Source of the DNA: UBA5951 sp012269555 | Lineage (GTDB): Bacteria; Pseudomonadota; Alphaproteobacteria; Puniceispirillales; Puniceispirillaceae | NCBI GenBank assembly: GCA_038147755.1 | Contig: JAYQTS010000006.1 | Coordinates: 18,414 to 82,413 of the forward strand | Reading direction: 5' to 3' | DNA: 64,000 bases | In this document: piece by piece, positions 39,395 through 49,774 of the stretch | How the letters are laid out: every line of letters starts with the position of its first letter | How positions within the stretch are numbered: the first letter of the stretch is position 1 | The notes under the pieces: model-generated | Told to the model about the DNA's origin: nothing | Databases searched by the model: none | Seen by the model: the letters and a program-made list of their open reading frames with translations, nothing else | Program-made: the position numbers and the translations under genes

Positions 39395-40208
39395 TAACTA
39401 ATGCTCCTATTATCTCTCTGAGGTTGAGCAGGCTTGCATTTGTCAGATCACTGATAGAGTTCGCCAATGATGTTGTAGAAAAGTATAAAACGAAGAAGAC
39501 TCCAATAAGTGTTATCGAAAAACCGATTGAGAATAAATTCAAGGATGGTGCAGAGCGTGTAATTATACCTATACTTACATTAGTCAATAACAAGACTACT
39601 GAAAATGGAAGCATTATGATTGAAGCTGCATAAAACATTGTACCTGCTGCTTGAATGCCAGATGATATGAAGATTTCAAATGATGGAATAATACCAATTG
39701 GTAAAATTCTATATGAATCCAGTAACGTACTTATGGCAACTAGATGTCCATCAGTACTTGTAAATAAAACTAATAAAAAAAGATAAAAAATCTGACTAAC
39801 TACTGGTGTTTGACCGCCAGTGGCGGGAGTCTATTTGCGCCGCAAAACTTAATCCTGACGATGCTGCTACTTTTTCTCCAGCCAACAAAATAGCAGCAAA
39901 CCAGATGGTTAGAATCAGGCCAGCAGAAAGCCCAATAGCAATTTCTGAGAATATAATTATTATTGATTTATAAGATGTTAACATCTCTATATTCACAGGA
40001 GTTGTATATTGCCAAATAACCATCGTAAGCATTACACCCATGGTCAATCTCACTTGTAGGGGAACCCATCTTGCACCAAGAAGAGGGGACGAAATTAAAA
40101 ATGCACCAATTCTTAACATTGCTACAAAAAATTGTAAGGCCATGGTAATGAGGCCTTGTAATTCCAGACCTGGAAATGCGTTAATAGTTTGAGCAGTAAT
40201 GGAAGCAT
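39387..40208 (-). CDS. fliR: Flagellar export protein FliR (several frameshifts)
   Basis: FliR is an integral part of the export gate with FliP and FliQ. The N-terminal piece (INAFPGLELQGLITMALQFFVAML...) and middle (FLISSPLLGARWVPLQVRL, GEKVAASSGLSFAAQID) are followed by QIFYLFLLVLFTSTDGHL in another frame. The end, SIIMLPFSVVLLLTNVSIGIITR, lies in 39387-39638. At least three one-base shifts are needed. Spanning 274 codons, it is close to the usual 260. The start at 40208, 6 bp after fliQ, is tentative. Confidence 0.88.
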
Positions 40209-40214
40209 ATCAAA

Positions 40215-40505
40215 TTAGCTAATATTAGCAATTTGGTCAAAAATAAAACCAAAATAATCGGTGAGTTGCGTTAAAATAAAATTCGAAAGAAGGCCAAAAG
40301 ATATCATTACGATAACTAGTTTTGGAACAAAACTTAAGGTCATTTCGTTTATTGAGGTGGCTGCTTGTATGATGCCTATAGTGAGACCAACAGCAAGACC
40401 AATAGCTAGTAATGGCCCGGCTGCCAAAATGATTTGCCAAAAGGCTATTCTTAAGAATTCTACATTCTGATCAAATAAATTTGCGCTATTCAATTTATCC
40501 TCCAA
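40215..40505 (-). CDS. fliQ: Flagellar export protein FliQ
   Basis: FliQ forms part of the export-gate core. The 96-residue product has two membrane helices (about 20-45 and 60-85) with the family sequence GLTIGIIQAATSINEMTLSFVPKL. Intact and slightly longer than the usual 89 because of a polar N-terminus. Its start overlaps fliP by 11 bp. Confidence 0.94.
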   Translation of the reverse strand: MEDKLNSANLFDQNVEFLRIAFWQIILAAGPLLAIGLAVGLTIGIIQAATSINEMTLSFVPKLVIVMISFGLLSNFILTQLTDYFGFIFDQIANIS

Positions 40506-41302
40506 TAGAATAGGTAGCTACGAGTGAGCCAACTGTCATTGACCAACCATCAACTAATACGAATAAAAGTAATTTGAATGGCATAGCTACCAGCATTGGG
40601 CTGAGCATCATCATTCCAAGAGACATCAAAATAGAAGCGATTACCATATCAATCACCAAGAATGGCAGGAATAGTAGGAACCCTATCTGAAAAGCAGTTT
40701 TTAATTCTGAAGTGATAAAAGCTGGCAGTAACACAGATAAAGGAACAGCCTCTGGTGAGTCGTAATTTGAAATACCAACCATATCTGAAAACATATTTAG
40801 GTCGGTTATTCTTGTATTCTGTACTAAGAATCTTTTCATTACGTTAGTACCATCAGATAGGGCAACATCTGCGGTCATCTCGCCATCGAGATAGGGTGAG
40901 ATAGCATCATCATATAAAGTCTCAAATGTTGGCGCCATAATAAAAAAGTTAAAAATAGTGCAATTGCGATAAGTACTTGGTTAGGGGGTGTTTGTTGCGT
41001 CCCCATTGCTTGCCTTAAGATAGATAAAACAATAATTACTCTGGTAAATGAAGTCATTCCTAAGACTAGAGAGGGAAGGACTGTCAATGCAGTCATTAAT
41101 GCTAGTATTTGTAAGGAGAGTGAATAGGTGGTTCCAGCTTCACCGTCACCATTCATTACATTTAATACAGGCAAGCCAGATAGGCTTGTCTCCAGTGCTG
41201 ATTGGGCGAATGCATTGTCAAAACCTAATACGCTTAAAGAAAAAGGCAGCCCAGAAAGAATACGTGTTTAAGCCGTAAGCTATTTCTTAGAAGTTTCTCC
41301 AT
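40495..41302 (-). CDS. fliP: Flagellar export protein FliP (two frameshifts)
   Basis: FliP makes the pentameric core of the export gate and carries a cleaved signal peptide. The start ATG 41300-41302 gives a signal peptide (FFLGCLFL), then a break near 41235-41245. The body follows: LQILALMTALTVLPSLVLGMTSFTRVIIVLSILRQAMGTQQTPPNQVL; a second break near 40935; then MAPTFETLYDDAI, and LPFLVIDMVIASILMSLGMMMLSP. Corrected length about 269 residues. Confidence 0.92.
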
Positions 41303-41325
41303 TATTTTAAATCGCAATTTTACAT

Positions 41326-41796
41326 TCATTTATTTAATCCTAATAATGGGTTTTTAGTACGAGCTTGCTTTATTGCATCAAATATTGATTTTGTTTGAGT
41401 CAGACTTGTATTTGCACTTTTTTCTGTTAGCTCTAACTTATTGTGCTGTTTAGCTTTGCTCTCACTTAGCGGAGACTGATTGATATTTTTGGTTTGTTGA
41501 TTATCTATTCCAGTTTGCTTTAAAATACTGTTCTCTGAAGCAAGCTTTACGAGCTGGGCAGAAACCCCTTTGCCAGATGCCATTAAAAAGATTTCATCTC
41601 CTACCTTTATCAATCTTAAACGTTCAGATGGACTGATAGCAGTATCTTCCATTACAAAAATTGCTTTCTCATTTTGTAATTTGATACTAAGTCGACCTCT
41701 ATTTTTGCGCACAAAAAGTAGAATGCCCAACAGAATTGATAGAAATATGAATATTATGGTGACTTGTTCGTAACTAAACGGATTTATGGCAACCAT
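41326..41796 (-). CDS. fliO: FliO-like flagellar assembly protein
   Basis: FliO helps assemble the FliP pentamer. The 156-residue product has a single N-terminal membrane helix (about 10-30), a KNRGRLSIKL junction, a small domain with SPSERLRLIKVGDEIFLMASG as in FliO, and a long polar tail. Family sequence identity is always low; the gene's position directly before fliP supports the name. A sigma-54 promoter lies 41 bp upstream. Confidence 0.8.
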   Translation of the reverse strand: MVAINPFSYEQVTIIFIFLSILLGILLFVRKNRGRLSIKLQNEKAIFVMEDTAISPSERLRLIKVGDEIFLMASGKGVSAQLVKLASENSILKQTGIDNQQTKNINQSPLSESKAKQHNKLELTEKSANTSLTQTKSIFDAIKQARTKNPLLGLNK

Positions 41797-41836
41797 ATCT
41801 TTGTAAATCCTTCAATCTAATAAAGTGATTAACAAA

Positions 41837-41852
41837 GGCAAAACTTATGCCA
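41837..41852 (-). promoter_or_regulatory. Sigma-54 promoter of fliOPQR-flhB
   Basis: On the minus strand TGGCAT-AAGTT-TTGCC gives GG at -24 and GC at -12 with exact spacing. Transcription would begin near 41826, about 30 bp before the fliO start at 41796. The gap 41797-41992 between fliN and fliO has no gene. The site closely matches the four other sigma-54 sites in this window. Confidence 0.8.
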
Positions 41853-41992
41853 TAACGTTCTATAAAACGATATTAATTGGTAACATATTGTAATTTATGA
41901 TGAAAATAATATTTATAAAGAATATTTTTTAACATTTCTATTTTTATGTCATAATATTGACACACTTATGACAACGAAACAAATTAATATAT

Positions 41993-42292
41993 CTAGAGAT
42001 TTTCAACTCTTTTTTCCGGAGACACTATTTCAGAGAATCGAATTCCAAAACGTTCTCCAACCATCACGACCTCTCCCTTAGCAATCATAGTTCCATTTGC
42101 TAAAATATCTAACGGGTCGCCGGCTAATCTGTCGAGCTCAATAACAGAACCTTCATTTAGTCTTAATAAATCCCTAATTTTTAACTCAGCACTGCCAACT
42201 TCTACTGTTAGATTAACTTCTATATTTTCCAAAATCCGCAAATTATCATAACCGACATTCTCTTCACTCTGGTTTTCTGTTTCCTCAGACAT
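41993..42292 (-). CDS. fliN: Flagellar motor switch protein FliN
   Basis: FliN is the lower C-ring protein. The 99-residue product is nearly all SpoA domain: NIEVNLTVEVGSAELKIRDLLRLNEGSVIELDRLAGDPLDILANG, then VMVGERFGIRFSEIV. The frame is intact. It follows fliM by 55 bp and ends the fliKLMN transcript before the fliO promoter. Confidence 0.94.
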   Translation of the reverse strand: MSEETENQSEENVGYDNLRILENIEVNLTVEVGSAELKIRDLLRLNEGSVIELDRLAGDPLDILANGTMIAKGEVVMVGERFGIRFSEIVSPEKRVENL

Positions 42293-42347
42293 CTTATTGT
42301 CCTTTCTGTTTTTTTTACAATGGCTTATTATACCATTTTTATTCTTG

Positions 42348-43325
42348 TTATATTTTTCTAATTCTAGAGGTTAAATTAATTGCTGCTTGACCGCTAACTT
42401 CTCCAATTTCTCCTCTAAATAATAACTCTTCATCCATCAGTATTTCAACACCCTCACCAATTTGAATTGGAAAAACATCTCCTTGTTTCAAATTAATTAG
42501 TGCTTTCATTGACAGTTTTGGCTCACTTAACTTTGCCTTTACTCTAAGTGGTATTTCCAGTACTGCTTTTTCCATTTCCTCTCGCCAAGTTTCATCGTCA
42601 TAAGAAATATCAGATTGTACACGCGAACGTAGCTGTGATGCGATTGGTTTTAGTATTTGCAAAGGATAAATGATATCAAAACTAGCAGCATCGGTATTGG
42701 GTAATTGAATAACAAAAGAGCATATAATCACCAAATCCGTGCCATCAACGAATGATGCAAATTGTGGATTGATTTCTCTGTTTTGATAAGTAATTGTTGT
42801 TGGTGTTAAATCATTCCAAGCATCTTGTAAAACTTTGTTAAGACCTGTTGTTATAAGTTCAATTAATCTGTCTTCAGTGGTTGTAAATTCTGACCGTCTG
42901 CTTTTTAAGGGCTCAATTTTACCACCATAATATGCGTTTGTTAGAATGGAAATAAACGAGGGATCAATTACCATCATCATATTGCCTCGTAATTCTTCCA
43001 TCCTACTGATATTCATGCTCATAAAACCATCAATATTAGCAGCATATTCATCGAAAGATTTTACCTCTGGAGGAAAAGAAGAGATACGGGGTTGAAGCCT
43101 AAGCATTGGGAGAAAAACGCTTCTAGCAAATCTTGCAAAGCGTTCATTAATCATGCGAAGTGCATAATAATCGCCCATCAAAGATAAGTCGTCAGATCCA
43201 AATTTAAATGGCCTTATATTACTATCGTCTATTCCCTCAGAAATTGTTGAGCCTTCGTCCTCTCCATCCAGACCTTCAATCAGCGCATTTACTTCCTCTG
43301 TGCTTAACTTTCGGGTAGATGCCAC
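42348..43325 (-). CDS. fliM: Flagellar motor switch protein FliM
   Basis: FliM binds CheY-P and links FliG to FliN in the C-ring. The 325-residue protein starts with the CheY-binding peptide LSTEEVNALIEG. Next comes the CheC-like middle domain (LRMINERFARFARSVFLPML), and the C-terminal SpoA domain (VKAKLSEPKLSMKALINLKQGDVFPI). The intact frame and normal length make this call firm. Confidence 0.95.
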   Translation of the reverse strand: MASTRKLSTEEVNALIEGLDGEDEGSTISEGIDDSNIRPFKFGSDDLSLMGDYYALRMINERFARFARSVFLPMLRLQPRISSFPPEVKSFDEYAANIDGFMSMNISRMEELRGNMMMVIDPSFISILTNAYYGGKIEPLKSRRSEFTTTEDRLIELITTGLNKVLQDAWNDLTPTTITYQNREINPQFASFVDGTDLVIICSFVIQLPNTDAASFDIIYPLQILKPIASQLRSRVQSDISYDDETWREEMEKAVLEIPLRVKAKLSEPKLSMKALINLKQGDVFPIQIGEGVEILMDEELLFRGEIGEVSGQAAINLTSRIRKI

Positions 43326-43352
43326 GATAAATACTCCTGTTAGATTTAAATC

Positions 43353-43929
43353 TTAATTCAGTACGAAAGACGTAAATAGAACTTCCTGAATGCCACCAAA
43401 GTTTTCTAATAAAATTAATTTATTATTTATCCCTTCTTTAAGTGCAGAAGCAAGTGCAGCCTTTCCATTTGTTCCTTCAATGTCTTCTTCGGCAAATTCA
43501 CTCAATACACCCAATATCGTAGAGCGCAATGCTAACTCATGTGACTCAACATTCATCATCACAGTATCATCATATTGTGTTGAAACACCTATCCCTACTT
43601 GAAGCATTTTTCGAGAGCCCCGCAAGTTTGTTGTAAATGTCCCTGGGAATTCATAATAAATGGTTACAAAATTTTCTTGCTCTGGTGTTTCTTTTGAAAC
43701 TTTCTTTGGAGATGAGTTATCTTCTGATGCTTCTTGCTGCCGCAGCTTCCTCCATTTTTCTTTCAATAATAGCCTCAATTTCCTCAGATGGGTCGGGTTG
43801 ACTGCTACCAAATACGAAATAACCAACACCAAGCCCTACTGCGATAAGAACAATACCACCTACTACAAACAAAATGATTTTGAGCAGACCACCTTTAGAT
43901 TTTTTTTCTTCTACTTCTTCATCAGCCAT
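43353..43929 (-). CDS. fliL: Flagellar basal body protein FliL (one frameshift)
   Basis: FliL sits in the inner membrane next to the stator and supports its function. The N-terminus (MADEEVEEKKSKGGLLK) and one membrane helix (IILFVVGGIVLIAVGLGVGY) are in one frame. After a shift near 43730-43745 the periplasmic domain reads YYEFPGTFTTNLRGSRKMLQVGIGV and ends GGIQEVLFTSFVLN. Corrected length is about 192 residues. Confidence 0.92.
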
Positions 43930-43985
43930 TTTTTGTTCCTTTAGGTTAGTATAATATCATGCAATTATATTTAAAATTGAATTAT

Positions 43986-45461
43986 CTATTTTTTTCCCAA
44001 ATTTGTTTTATTCAGTCCAGTTTTATCTTCTAACGATTCTTTAGTGTCTTTTGATAACTTTTCATTATCACTGCCTTGTTTTGTCTCCTTTTCATGCTTG
44101 CTTGAAAAGCTTGCTTGAAGCAAACTCAACCGCAAGCCAATATCCTGCATCATCTGTGCCAGTTTTCCCTCTGATTCTAATAATATGTTGGCAGCGGCAG
44201 AGGTCTCTGTAGAAATCTGAATAGATGCATCATCTCCTGATATATTAAGGGAAACGGTCATTCTACCTAATTGTTTAGGATTTAGGGATATATCTAGAGT
44301 TTTATTGCCATCTTTTAATTGAGTTTCTATTTGACGTACGAGGACTTCTTTCCAAGCTTTATCGGCCATATTAAGCTTTTGAATAGTAGACAAAGGAGAG
44401 TTGGCTCTAAGTATCTGATTTTGAGATTGATATTCGTTAGAGTCTTGTCCTGAATTAACACCGGAATGCATATCCAAACTGTTATTTTGTATATTTGATT
44501 GGCTGGTTGCATTAGAAGTAAGTTGCTGACTTAATTCCACTTGCCTCGTCAAAGTTCCTGTTGTGTTTTCTTTTAAATTACTTTTGCTATTTAGAGAGTT
44601 AATCAAGGGCGGTTTTAAATTGGGAATTTTATAAACCTGTGTATTTAAAAAATCCTTATTATTAAAACTATCCTTGGAGACTGATATTGTCTCTTTCTTT
44701 TTCAGGCTTTCTAAATTTTCTAGACCAGCATTAGTATTTTTCGCCACTTTTTGTTCGTCTAATACCTCCATGGCTTTATCCAATGCACTAGTATTTTTGA
44801 GTTTGGAAGTATTTATAAAACTTTTTTCTGTTTTTATATCTGAAAGGTTATTATTTGATTCTTTTGATACAATTGCTTGTTCAATTAACTTAATTACTTT
44901 GGTGAGGTCATCACTACTTGCGGGGTTATCATAAAAATTGCTTAATTTATTTGTAGGCAGAGAATTTAGTTTGGCGTTTGCGTAAGCCAAAGATTGGCGT
45001 GAAAATGGATGTGCGGCTGGTGTTTTTTCTATTTTTATTTCGTTAGAATTTATTTCTGAGGCATTATTCTTATTCGATGAATTCGTTTGATTCAATGAAA
45101 CGATCTTTTCTTCTAATCCATCTACAACCATGTTTTCCGGTGAATGTTTCTCATTCAAAAGTAACCTTAATTTTCCTATTGCGGTAGCAAGGTTGCTGTT
45201 GTTCTTTTCTTCAGGGTCTCCTGTGAGAGTGTCCGAGTCATTTAAATTTGCTTCTATCACCTGCCAAACATTTTTCTCCTCAGAATTTAATTTTAATTTT
45301 AATTCACTACTTATAAAATCAATAGAATCTGGGTCAAGTTCGCTCACTATGGAGAATATGTTTTCAAATAAGGCATCAGATTGATTATCTTGTTTTTCCG
45401 CTTGTCTTGTGGTTTGAGAAGATTGAACGCTGGAGTTTGTTCCACCGGTAACATGTGTCAT
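43986..45461 (-). CDS. fliK: Flagellar hook-length control protein FliK
   Basis: FliK measures hook length and triggers the FlhB switch. The 491-residue protein has a long, low-complexity Asn/Ser/Lys-rich N-terminal ruler and the C-terminal Flg_hook domain (LDISLNPKQLGRMTVSLNISGDDASI, then LSLLQASFSS). An acidic and Lys-rich tail of about 40 residues follows. The frame is intact. It is first gene of its transcript, with a sigma-54 promoter 39 bp upstream. Confidence 0.9.
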   Translation of the reverse strand: MTHVTGGTNSSVQSSQTTRQAEKQDNQSDALFENIFSIVSELDPDSIDFISSELKLKLNSEEKNVWQVIEANLNDSDTLTGDPEEKNNSNLATAIGKLRLLLNEKHSPENMVVDGLEEKIVSLNQTNSSNKNNASEINSNEIKIEKTPAAHPFSRQSLAYANAKLNSLPTNKLSNFYDNPASSDDLTKVIKLIEQAIVSKESNNNLSDIKTEKSFINTSKLKNTSALDKAMEVLDEQKVAKNTNAGLENLESLKKKETISVSKDSFNNKDFLNTQVYKIPNLKPPLINSLNSKSNLKENTTGTLTRQVELSQQLTSNATSQSNIQNNSLDMHSGVNSGQDSNEYQSQNQILRANSPLSTIQKLNMADKAWKEVLVRQIETQLKDGNKTLDISLNPKQLGRMTVSLNISGDDASIQISTETSAAANILLESEGKLAQMMQDIGLRLSLLQASFSSKHEKETKQGSDNEKLSKDTKESLEDKTGLNKTNLGKK

Positions 45462-45499
45462 ACTATTTACCCGCTTTGAATTAAAATTTTCAAATGCGT

Positions 45500-45515
45500 T
45501 GCAAATAAAATGCCA
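45500..45515 (-). promoter_or_regulatory. Sigma-54 promoter of fliKLMN
   Basis: On the minus strand TGGCAT-TTTAT-TTGCA is an exact -24/-12 match. Transcription would begin near 45488, about 28 bp before the fliK start. It separates fliK from fliJ, whose stop is at 45559. Confidence 0.82.
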
Positions 45516-45558
45516 ACTTTTTTAAAGCTTAAAAGGCTAATTTATTAATATTAGGGTT

Positions 45559-45984
45559 TTATCTGCCAAATTTTCCGGGCAGTCTCTTGCGGTCTGCTAC
45601 TTCTCGGTCCAACTTTTCTTCTTTATTCGCTCGTTCACTCGCTTCGTATTGATGCCACGACTCTTCTGATTTATTTTTTTTATGGACTGCCTTGGCAAGC
45701 ATTTTTTTTGAATCATCTACTTCTTTTTGTAAGAATTTATTTCGGTTCTTTGATGTTTCAAGCTGTTCCTGCACTCTTGTTCCATACCAAGAGGAGGAGC
45801 GTAAGGAAATAGCGTTTGTTTCCCCTATTTTTATTTCGGTTTGATTGGCAATTTCGGTCAACTGTTGAACTAATTGTTGTGATTTTTTGAGTTCAGAGTT
45901 AAGAGTGCGCATTGCTTCCGCTTGCCTCGAAATACCAATCTGTTGTTTTAGTGTAAATCGCTCATATATTGATTTTTTTTTCAT
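45559..45984 (-). CDS. fliJ: FliJ-like flagellar export protein
   Basis: FliJ is the coiled-coil stalk of the export ATPase. The 141-residue product is almost wholly helical with heptads (MRTLNSELKKSQQLVQQLTEIANQ, VQEQLETSKNRNKFLQKEVDDSKKML). Length and coiled-coil design fit FliJ; sequence alone would not prove it, but it lies 34 bp after fliI in the usual order. Confidence 0.8.
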   Translation of the reverse strand: MKKKSIYERFTLKQQIGISRQAEAMRTLNSELKKSQQLVQQLTEIANQTEIKIGETNAISLRSSSWYGTRVQEQLETSKNRNKFLQKEVDDSKKMLAKAVHKKNKSEESWHQYEASERANKEEKLDREVADRKRLPGKFGR

Positions 45985-46018
45985 CCGAAATTTACACCAT
46001 ATCTGCGAAAAGAGTTTG

Positions 46019-47341
46019 TCATTTGATAAGGCTCAATAGGGCCTCTTTGCTTGCCGCAAAATCAGCTCTTTCAGTTTCAGCCTGTTGTATATGTCCCATT
46101 AATTTTGGCCAAAGAGCAACTGCTTCATCTAATTCTGGATCTTGCCCTGATGTATATCCACCCATTAAAATCAAATCACGGTTTTCCATATATAATGATA
46201 CTAGCTTCCTGAATTTCTGAGCACTTTTTGTAAATTTTCGTCAGTGATTTCGCTCATCACGCGGCTAACCGACATGGGTACATCAATAGCGGGGTATACT
46301 CCCATTTGTGTTTGTTTCCTAGATACCAGAATATGCCCATCAAGAATAGCACGCGCTGTATCCACAACAGGGTCATTAGAATCATCTCCATCAGCTAGAA
46401 CAGTGTAAATGGCTGTTTATAGTTCCCTGATTTTTGACGCCACTCCCTGTTCTTTCTATCAAACGAGGTATCATGGAAACAACGGAAGGTGGGTAGCCTT
46501 TTGAAGTTGGTTGTTCACCAAGGGCAAGTCAATTTTCTCTTCGAGCATGCGCAACCCTTGTAAGCGAGTCCATAATTAATAGGACATTTTTCCCTTTATC
46601 ACGAAAATATTCTGCAATTGCAGTTGCTCTCTCAGCTCCTCTTATTCGCAGCAGAGGAGACCTGTCTGCTGGTACAGCTACTATAGCTGTTCTTTCTTTT
46701 GATTCTTCCGAAAAAATGGTATTTACAAAACTTCCAACTTCTCGTCCACGCTCACCTATCATTCCAACGACAACAATATCTGCTTCGGTATATTTACTCA
46801 TCATTCCGAGCAGGATTGATTTACCCACACCAGAGCCAGCGATGATACCTAAACGCTGACCCCGACCTACAGTAAGAAGACTATTAATTGCACGGACCCC
46901 AACATCCAAAGGGGTGTCCACAGGATTTTTAGCTAGAGGGTTCAATTCCTTTCCTAACAAAGGCCATTTGTCATTTAATGTTGGAATGGGCTTTTCATCC
47001 AGTGGTGATCCAAGCGCATCTGTAACGCGCCCTAATAAACCCTCACCAACTGGTATCATATACCCATCATCTATAACGCGCACTTTTGCACCAACGCTTA
47101 TTCGAGCACCAAAATCATGAAGGCTCAATAGATTTTGTCCCCCATGAAATCCAATAATTTCTGCTATTGCAGGTACATTGGTTTCTGTATTAATTTCACA
47201 TAAGGATCCGATTGTTGCTGGAAAACCATCACATTCTACCATTTGTCCATCATATCGATTAACTCTTCCAGAAACAGAAATAGGCTGATCCAAATTTAAT
47301 GAATGGATACTTTTAGAAAGTTTCTCTTGAACAGACATCAT
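46019..47341 (-). CDS. fliI: Flagellum-specific ATPase FliI (frameshifts in C-terminal half)
   Basis: FliI energises export and is homologous to F1-beta. The first 270 residues include the Walker A motif GSGVGKS, MIGERGREVGSF and LLIMDSLTRVAHARRE. The frame then breaks at about 46525. Pieces continue in other frames: ALGEQPTSKGYPPSVVSMIPRLIERTG, VLADGDDSNDPVVDTARAILDGHI, GVYPAIDVPMSVSRVM, and a final segment to 46019. At least three one-base shifts are needed. Corrected length about 440 residues. Overlaps fliH by 4 bp. Confidence 0.92.
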
Positions 47342-48639
47342 GATGATTTATCCTGGATTTTTTCAGAGGAATTTTCAGCAGTTATCTCAGTCTCACTTTC
47401 ATTCTTTTCCTCAGCCTTGACTTCATCTTCATGCTCAACTACTTCAGACCTGTCATCAGAATTATTTTGCTGTGTTGATTTATTCTCGGTATCATTCAAT
47501 TTAGGTTCTTGTTCATTTTGACCAACTAAGGTGTCTGAAGAATTAGATATTTCCGATTTTGATTTGGTAACTAGTTCTGGTATAGTATTTTTTTCTCATT
47601 AGTTTCTATAGGTGTAAGAGAAATACGCTTTTCTATTATATCTTCTATTTCGATTCCACCAAAGCATATAGCTACATCGCCGTGGTTTAGTGTTTCGTCC
47701 TCAGAAAAAGTAAATTTTGAGAGGGTCTCCGATTTTTCTTTAACCATTTCAACATGGTTTAAGTCTGCCTTATTTAATTTTATAATAGGATTTTTGCTGC
47801 TCGTACCAACGCGAGAAATAAGCGTATCTATTCTTTTAACGAAATGTTCAGGCATTTCTTTTATGGCAAATCCTGCGCGCTCACTTGCTAGTGATAAAAT
47901 AGTTGTTCTTATATCTTTTTCTAATAGCTCTGTATCGGCATAATTATTTTTAGTGAAATTTGAGATAAGTGCATCAAGTATGCTTAGTTGTGCAGCAAAC
48001 TTTTCTTGTAATTCTATTTCCCTTTCATTTTTTCCAGCTTCTATCCCATCCTTATAACCTTTGTTATATTGAACAGTTAATTCATCAGTACTTTGGGCAG
48101 TGTAGGCTTCAATATTGTCAGGTATGCTACTTTCTTCATTTTCGTCACCTTCATTAGAATCAGCAATTGGCTCATTTATAATGCTTTCAGCATTTTGTGA
48201 TGAGATTGCAGCGTCATTGTCACTCAGAATAGCTGCGTTAAGACCAATTTGCTCATCAGCTAGTTCAATGTCATTATTACCAGGAAGGAAGGGGGGGACT
48301 CTATTTGTTCAGAATCTTTTTCCTCAATTTCAGCAGACGAAGCGTTGACTGGCTCATCTTCATTTTTATCTGTGTCTTTAGTTTGTTTTACACCCTCGGT
48401 TTGTAATACCTCATTTTTTTAAGTTCTTGTCTTCGTTATCTAGCTTTTTTTGTGCTTCCATAGCAATTTCAACAAGAGACCTTGGTTTGAAATCTTGTTT
48501 TTTTCTAGTGGGTGCGTCTTCAGATTTTTTATAACCTGATCCACTCACAAGTTTCATTATCCTCAACTATTTCAGGATCTTCCAACGCATTGGGTAGCTC
48601 AGCTTGTTCATCAGCGTAGGTAATTTGTTCACTTGCCAT
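47338..48639 (-). CDS. fliH: FliH-like protein with long acidic extensions (several frameshifts)
   Basis: FliH regulates FliI. Starting at ATG 48637-48639, restored frames give about 433 residues, nearly twice the usual length. The N-terminal 200 residues are acidic and low complexity. The FliH core follows: a YNKGYKDGIEAGKNERE segment matching the family's GxxxG helix, then LLEKDIRTTILSLASERAG and FVKRIDTL. A C-terminal tail of about 90 residues rich in Glu, Asn and Ser ends at 47338. At least four short shifts are needed. Name supported by position between fliG and fliI. Confidence 0.78.
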
Positions 48640-48680
48640 CTTGGTATTCCAATTAAATATTTAATATTATCTTTCTTTAA

Positions 48681-49724
48681 TTAGACGTAGTCCTCACCGC
48701 CACGGCCGGCTAATACTATAGAGCCTTCATCCGACATCCGTCTCGCGACATTAAGAATTCGTTTCTGAGCCTCTTGTACCTCACTTAGGCGAACAGGGCC
48801 GAGAGCTTCCATTTCATCCACGATATTTGCTGCTGCACGTGATGACATGCAAGAAAATAGTTTTTCCCTAAAATTTCGTCTGCTCCTTTGAGGGGCAAGA
48901 ATTAGGTCGTCGGTTTCTACATTTCGAAGGAGCATTTGAAGAGATTTATCATCTGATTTAAGAAGATTCTCAAATACAAACATACTTTCTTGAATTGCAA
49001 CAACTAAGTGTTTGTCGTCCTTGCCAAGGACTTTCATAATTTTACTTTCTTGCTCTTGATTAGTAAAATTCATTATTGCTGCTGCTGCTTTTATACCTCC
49101 AACCTGTGTGGCGCGGAGCGATGTGTTAGCTTTGAATTTCTTTTGCATTACATCTTCAAGTTCATTTAGTGCATCGGGCCCTACTGTATCAAGGTTAGCA
49201 ATTCTAGCTATAACATCAGCCTGCATTTCTTCAGCTAAGAGGTTAAGAACATCTGCACCAAGTGAAGCATCTAAATAAGAAATAATTAAAGCAATGATTT
49301 GAGGGTGCTCATCTGAAATTAAATCAGATATTGAGGGGGCGTCCATCCAATCTAAAATTTCTATAGGTCGTTCTGAGTTAGATGGCGCAATCCTGCTTAA
49401 AACAGATTGAGCGCGCTCTTCTCCGATTGCTTTATTAAGAACATTTTTAATATAATTGCCAGCTCCGAGGCCCAAGCTCGTTTGTTGTTTTATTATAAAT
49501 AAAAACTCGTCGAGCACTTGATTTACAGTATCTTGGCCTAATCCTTGAACTGAATACATAGCAGCACCAAGGGCTTGTACTTCTTTAGGACCGAGATTTT
49601 TTATAATTTCTGATGCTTCTTCTTCCCCGAGAAGCATCATCAAGATTGCAGACTTTTGTATGCCGTTCAATGAATCATATACAGTTTGATCATTTCCATC
49701 TGATTTATTTTCTGACTCAGCCAT
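48681..49724 (-). CDS. fliG: Flagellar motor switch protein FliG
   Basis: FliG is the rotor protein that contacts the stator. The 347-residue product contains GIQKSAILMMLLGEEEASEIIKNL at the start, the central EHPQ motif in ISDEHPQIIALIISYL, and the C-terminal stator-facing helix with FSCMSSRAAANIVDEMEALGPVRLSEV. The Met at 49724 (MAESENKSDG) is preferred to one at 49736, which overlaps the ribosome-binding region. Frame intact. Confidence 0.95.
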   Translation of the reverse strand: MAESENKSDGNDQTVYDSLNGIQKSAILMMLLGEEEASEIIKNLGPKEVQALGAAMYSVQGLGQDTVNQVLDEFLFIIKQQTSLGLGAGNYIKNVLNKAIGEERAQSVLSRIAPSNSERPIEILDWMDAPSISDLISDEHPQIIALIISYLDASLGADVLNLLAEEMQADVIARIANLDTVGPDALNELEDVMQKKFKANTSLRATQVGGIKAAAAIMNFTNQEQESKIMKVLGKDDKHLVVAIQESMFVFENLLKSDDKSLQMLLRNVETDDLILAPQRSRRNFREKLFSCMSSRAAANIVDEMEALGPVRLSEVQEAQKRILNVARRMSDEGSIVLAGRGGEDYV

Positions 49725-49774
49725 CTTTTTTCTCACATTCTAACAAAATATCTTCTAAGCTATGTATTTATCAA

